Assembly (NCBI GenBank): GCA_016702545.1
Contig: JADJDT010000013.1
Span: forward strand, 36,388 to 100,387
DNA from: Pseudomonadota bacterium
GTDB lineage: Bacteria > Myxococcota_A > Polyangia > GCA-2747355
DNA: 64,000 nt
Direction: 5' to 3'
Shown: piece after piece, positions 62,743 to 64,000 of the stretch
How positions within the stretch are numbered: the first letter of the stretch is position 1
Layout: the number at the start of each line of letters is the position of its first letter
Translations under genes and position numbers: made by a program
The notes under the pieces: model-generated
What the model was told of the DNA's origin: nothing
Databases searched by the model: none
What the model saw: the letters and a program-made list of their open reading frames with translations, nothing else

Positions 62743-64000
62743 TGGACCTCGAAGGCGCCGAGGTCGACCTTGGGTGCCCTGATGCGGGGGCGTTGTCGTG
62801 GTCGAGGCGGGTCTGGGCGACGGCGGCGTTGTCGCCCTTGTCGTTGAGGCAGACGCCGGTGGTGGGCTTGAAGGCGGTGAGGGTGCAGGCGTCGGCGAGA
62901 GTGCCGGCGACGAGGCTGGAGGGGCGACGGTGCAGAGGGGCGACGTTGAGGGAGTTGGCGGCGACGAGGCTGTTGACGAGCTGGGTGGTGGCGGTCGAGC
63001 AGAGGACGCCGGCGTGCCGTGCCGTCGGCGGCGAGGCTGACGACGGTGTTGTTGAGGAAGGTGACGCCCGTGGCGCTGGCGAAGTTCACGCCGCCGGTGG
63101 TGGAGCCGCCGGCGCCGCTGGTGCCGTTGCCGTAGAGGAGGGTGTCGCTGACGATGAAGCGGCCGTCGGCGAGCTTGAGGCCGCCGCCCTGGTTGGCGTG
63201 GAGGGTGCTGCGGCGGACGGTGACGTCGCAGTAGCTGGACTGGATACCCTGGCCGGCGTGGCCGGCGAGGGTGGTTTCGAGCAGGGTGACGCTGCTGCGG
63301 TGGGTGGCGTCGGCGACGCAGGTGAGGGCGTTGCCCCCCGGCTGGCGCGGGTCGACGGCCGTGATGGCGAGGTTTTGCAGCTGGAGGGTGGCGTTGGTGC
63401 CGACGGCTGACGGTTGCCGCGGCGCTGGCGCGCAGATGACGTCGTCGGGCTGGGCGCCGAGGTCGATGAGGAGGTGACGGGGCTTGCCGGCGGCGAGAGG
63501 GTGGTGCCGAGGGTGTAGGTGCCGGCGGAGGACGAGGACGGGCTTGGTCGCCGCTGAGATGGCCGAAGGCGGTGTTGAGGCTGGCGTCGGTGGTGGGGTC
63601 GGTGAGGAGCAGAACGTCCCTGGGGTCGACGCAGGTGCCGCGTAAGGTCGCTGGCGTGAACATCGACGCGGTCGCAGAGGCTGGTGGGGAGGCAGTCGGC
63701 CCTGCGTGGCGCAGGTGGTGGGGCAGTTGGCGCCGAGGCCGGAGCGTCGGTGAAGCGAGAAGGAGCAGCGCTTGCGGCGGCGGTATTGTTGCAGCGGGAC
63801 GTCATCGCTGGCAGTCGGAAGGTTCAGGGCCGGGTGTCGCTGCGGCGGGTCGTAGTGCGGCAGGCGCCGTCGCAGACCTTGGTGGGGTCGAAGCGCAGCG
63901 GCGCGCGCCGTCACAGGTGCCGGCGCAGGGGCGCGTCGGTGCCGGGGCGCACTCTGCCGCGGGTCCTGGCCCTCGGGGATGGCGGTGCAGGTGCCGAGCG
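62739..64000 (-). pseudogene. Second beta-helix copy, frameshifted, runs off the window
   Basis: A near copy of 61101-62742 (same ATLQLQNLAI, LLETTLAGHAGQGIQSSYCD and KVDLGAFEVQ blocks) but broken by many small indels along its length. It overlaps the start of that gene by 4 bases and continues beyond the window. Decay by mutation is possible. Poor consensus quality at a contig end or a collapsed tandem repeat is at least as likely. Confidence 0.65.

Noticed and set aside
60789..63410. Long plus-strand Gly/Ala/Val/Glu-rich frame over the beta-helix array
   Set aside because: It is the antisense of the beta-helix genes. Its low-complexity composition follows from their repeated codons, and the minus strand has signal peptides, Cys motifs and the GAFE ending.

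Overview
The window is a GC-rich (roughly 70% by eye), gene-dense bacterial chromosome segment. A sigma-54 response regulator/kinase pair, cysteine-rich surface lipoproteins, a histone-fold protein of the Bdellovibrio type, a c-di-GMP riboswitch and an ispDF fusion point to a 'deltaproteobacterial' lineage. Myxococcota is the best guess, possibly from a metagenome. This is inference, because no rRNA is present. Many genes, including essential ones (prs, glmS, trxB, rplY), carry single-base shifts in homopolymer or GC-rich runs. This looks like uncorrected assembly error rather than decay, and it affects several gene models.

Layout. 1-5.3 kb: start of an exported protein; a two-component pair (kinase and NtrC-type regulator); a divergent FliA/WhiG-like sigma factor behind a near-perfect sigma-54 promoter with three GTCA-N4-TGAC dyads; a single-domain response regulator; a small histone-fold protein with a lysine-rich tail. 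5.5-10.4 kb: PEGA lipoprotein, PilZ-TM-AMIN protein, sulfatase-family lipoprotein. 10.4-18.4 kb: housekeeping genes (cysS, a membrane protein, ispDF, a lipoprotein, xseA, a degenerate receiver/GGDEF protein, purE).

18.4-32.4 kb is accessory. Two truncated copies of the last ~204 bp of purE, each preceded by the same inverted repeat, bracket a radical SAM gene and a tightly packed operon. The operon encodes a SIR2-TPR giant protein, two unrecognised helical proteins, a ParA/MinD-like ATPase, a DUF5678-like protein and a retropepsin-like protease. PD-(D/E)XK nuclease genes lie at both ends and a Phd/VapC pair follows. A 160-bp MITE sits inside one purE remnant. This operon is the best candidate for an undescribed (defence-like) system.

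32.5-40.3 kb: DUF1015 protein, DUF255/thioredoxin-like protein, YhhQ transporter, two frameshifted envelope genes (one behind a GEMM c-di-GMP riboswitch), a lipoprotein whose stop codon lies at the edge of a second MITE, and an exported hypothetical protein. 40.5-49.2 kb: a long minus-strand run rpsF-rpsR-rplI-dnaB-deoC-deoB-deoA-CNT transporter-PNP, joining ribosome and replication genes to nucleoside salvage; S18 and S6 carry unusual low-complexity extensions. 49.4-57.4 kb: ispE, tRNA-Gln, prs, rplY, pth (minus), then glmS, trxB and a dicarboxylate/glutamate symporter (plus). 57.5-64 kb: duplicated and chimeric lipoprotein and beta-helix genes in tandem, the last one badly frameshifted at the window edge.
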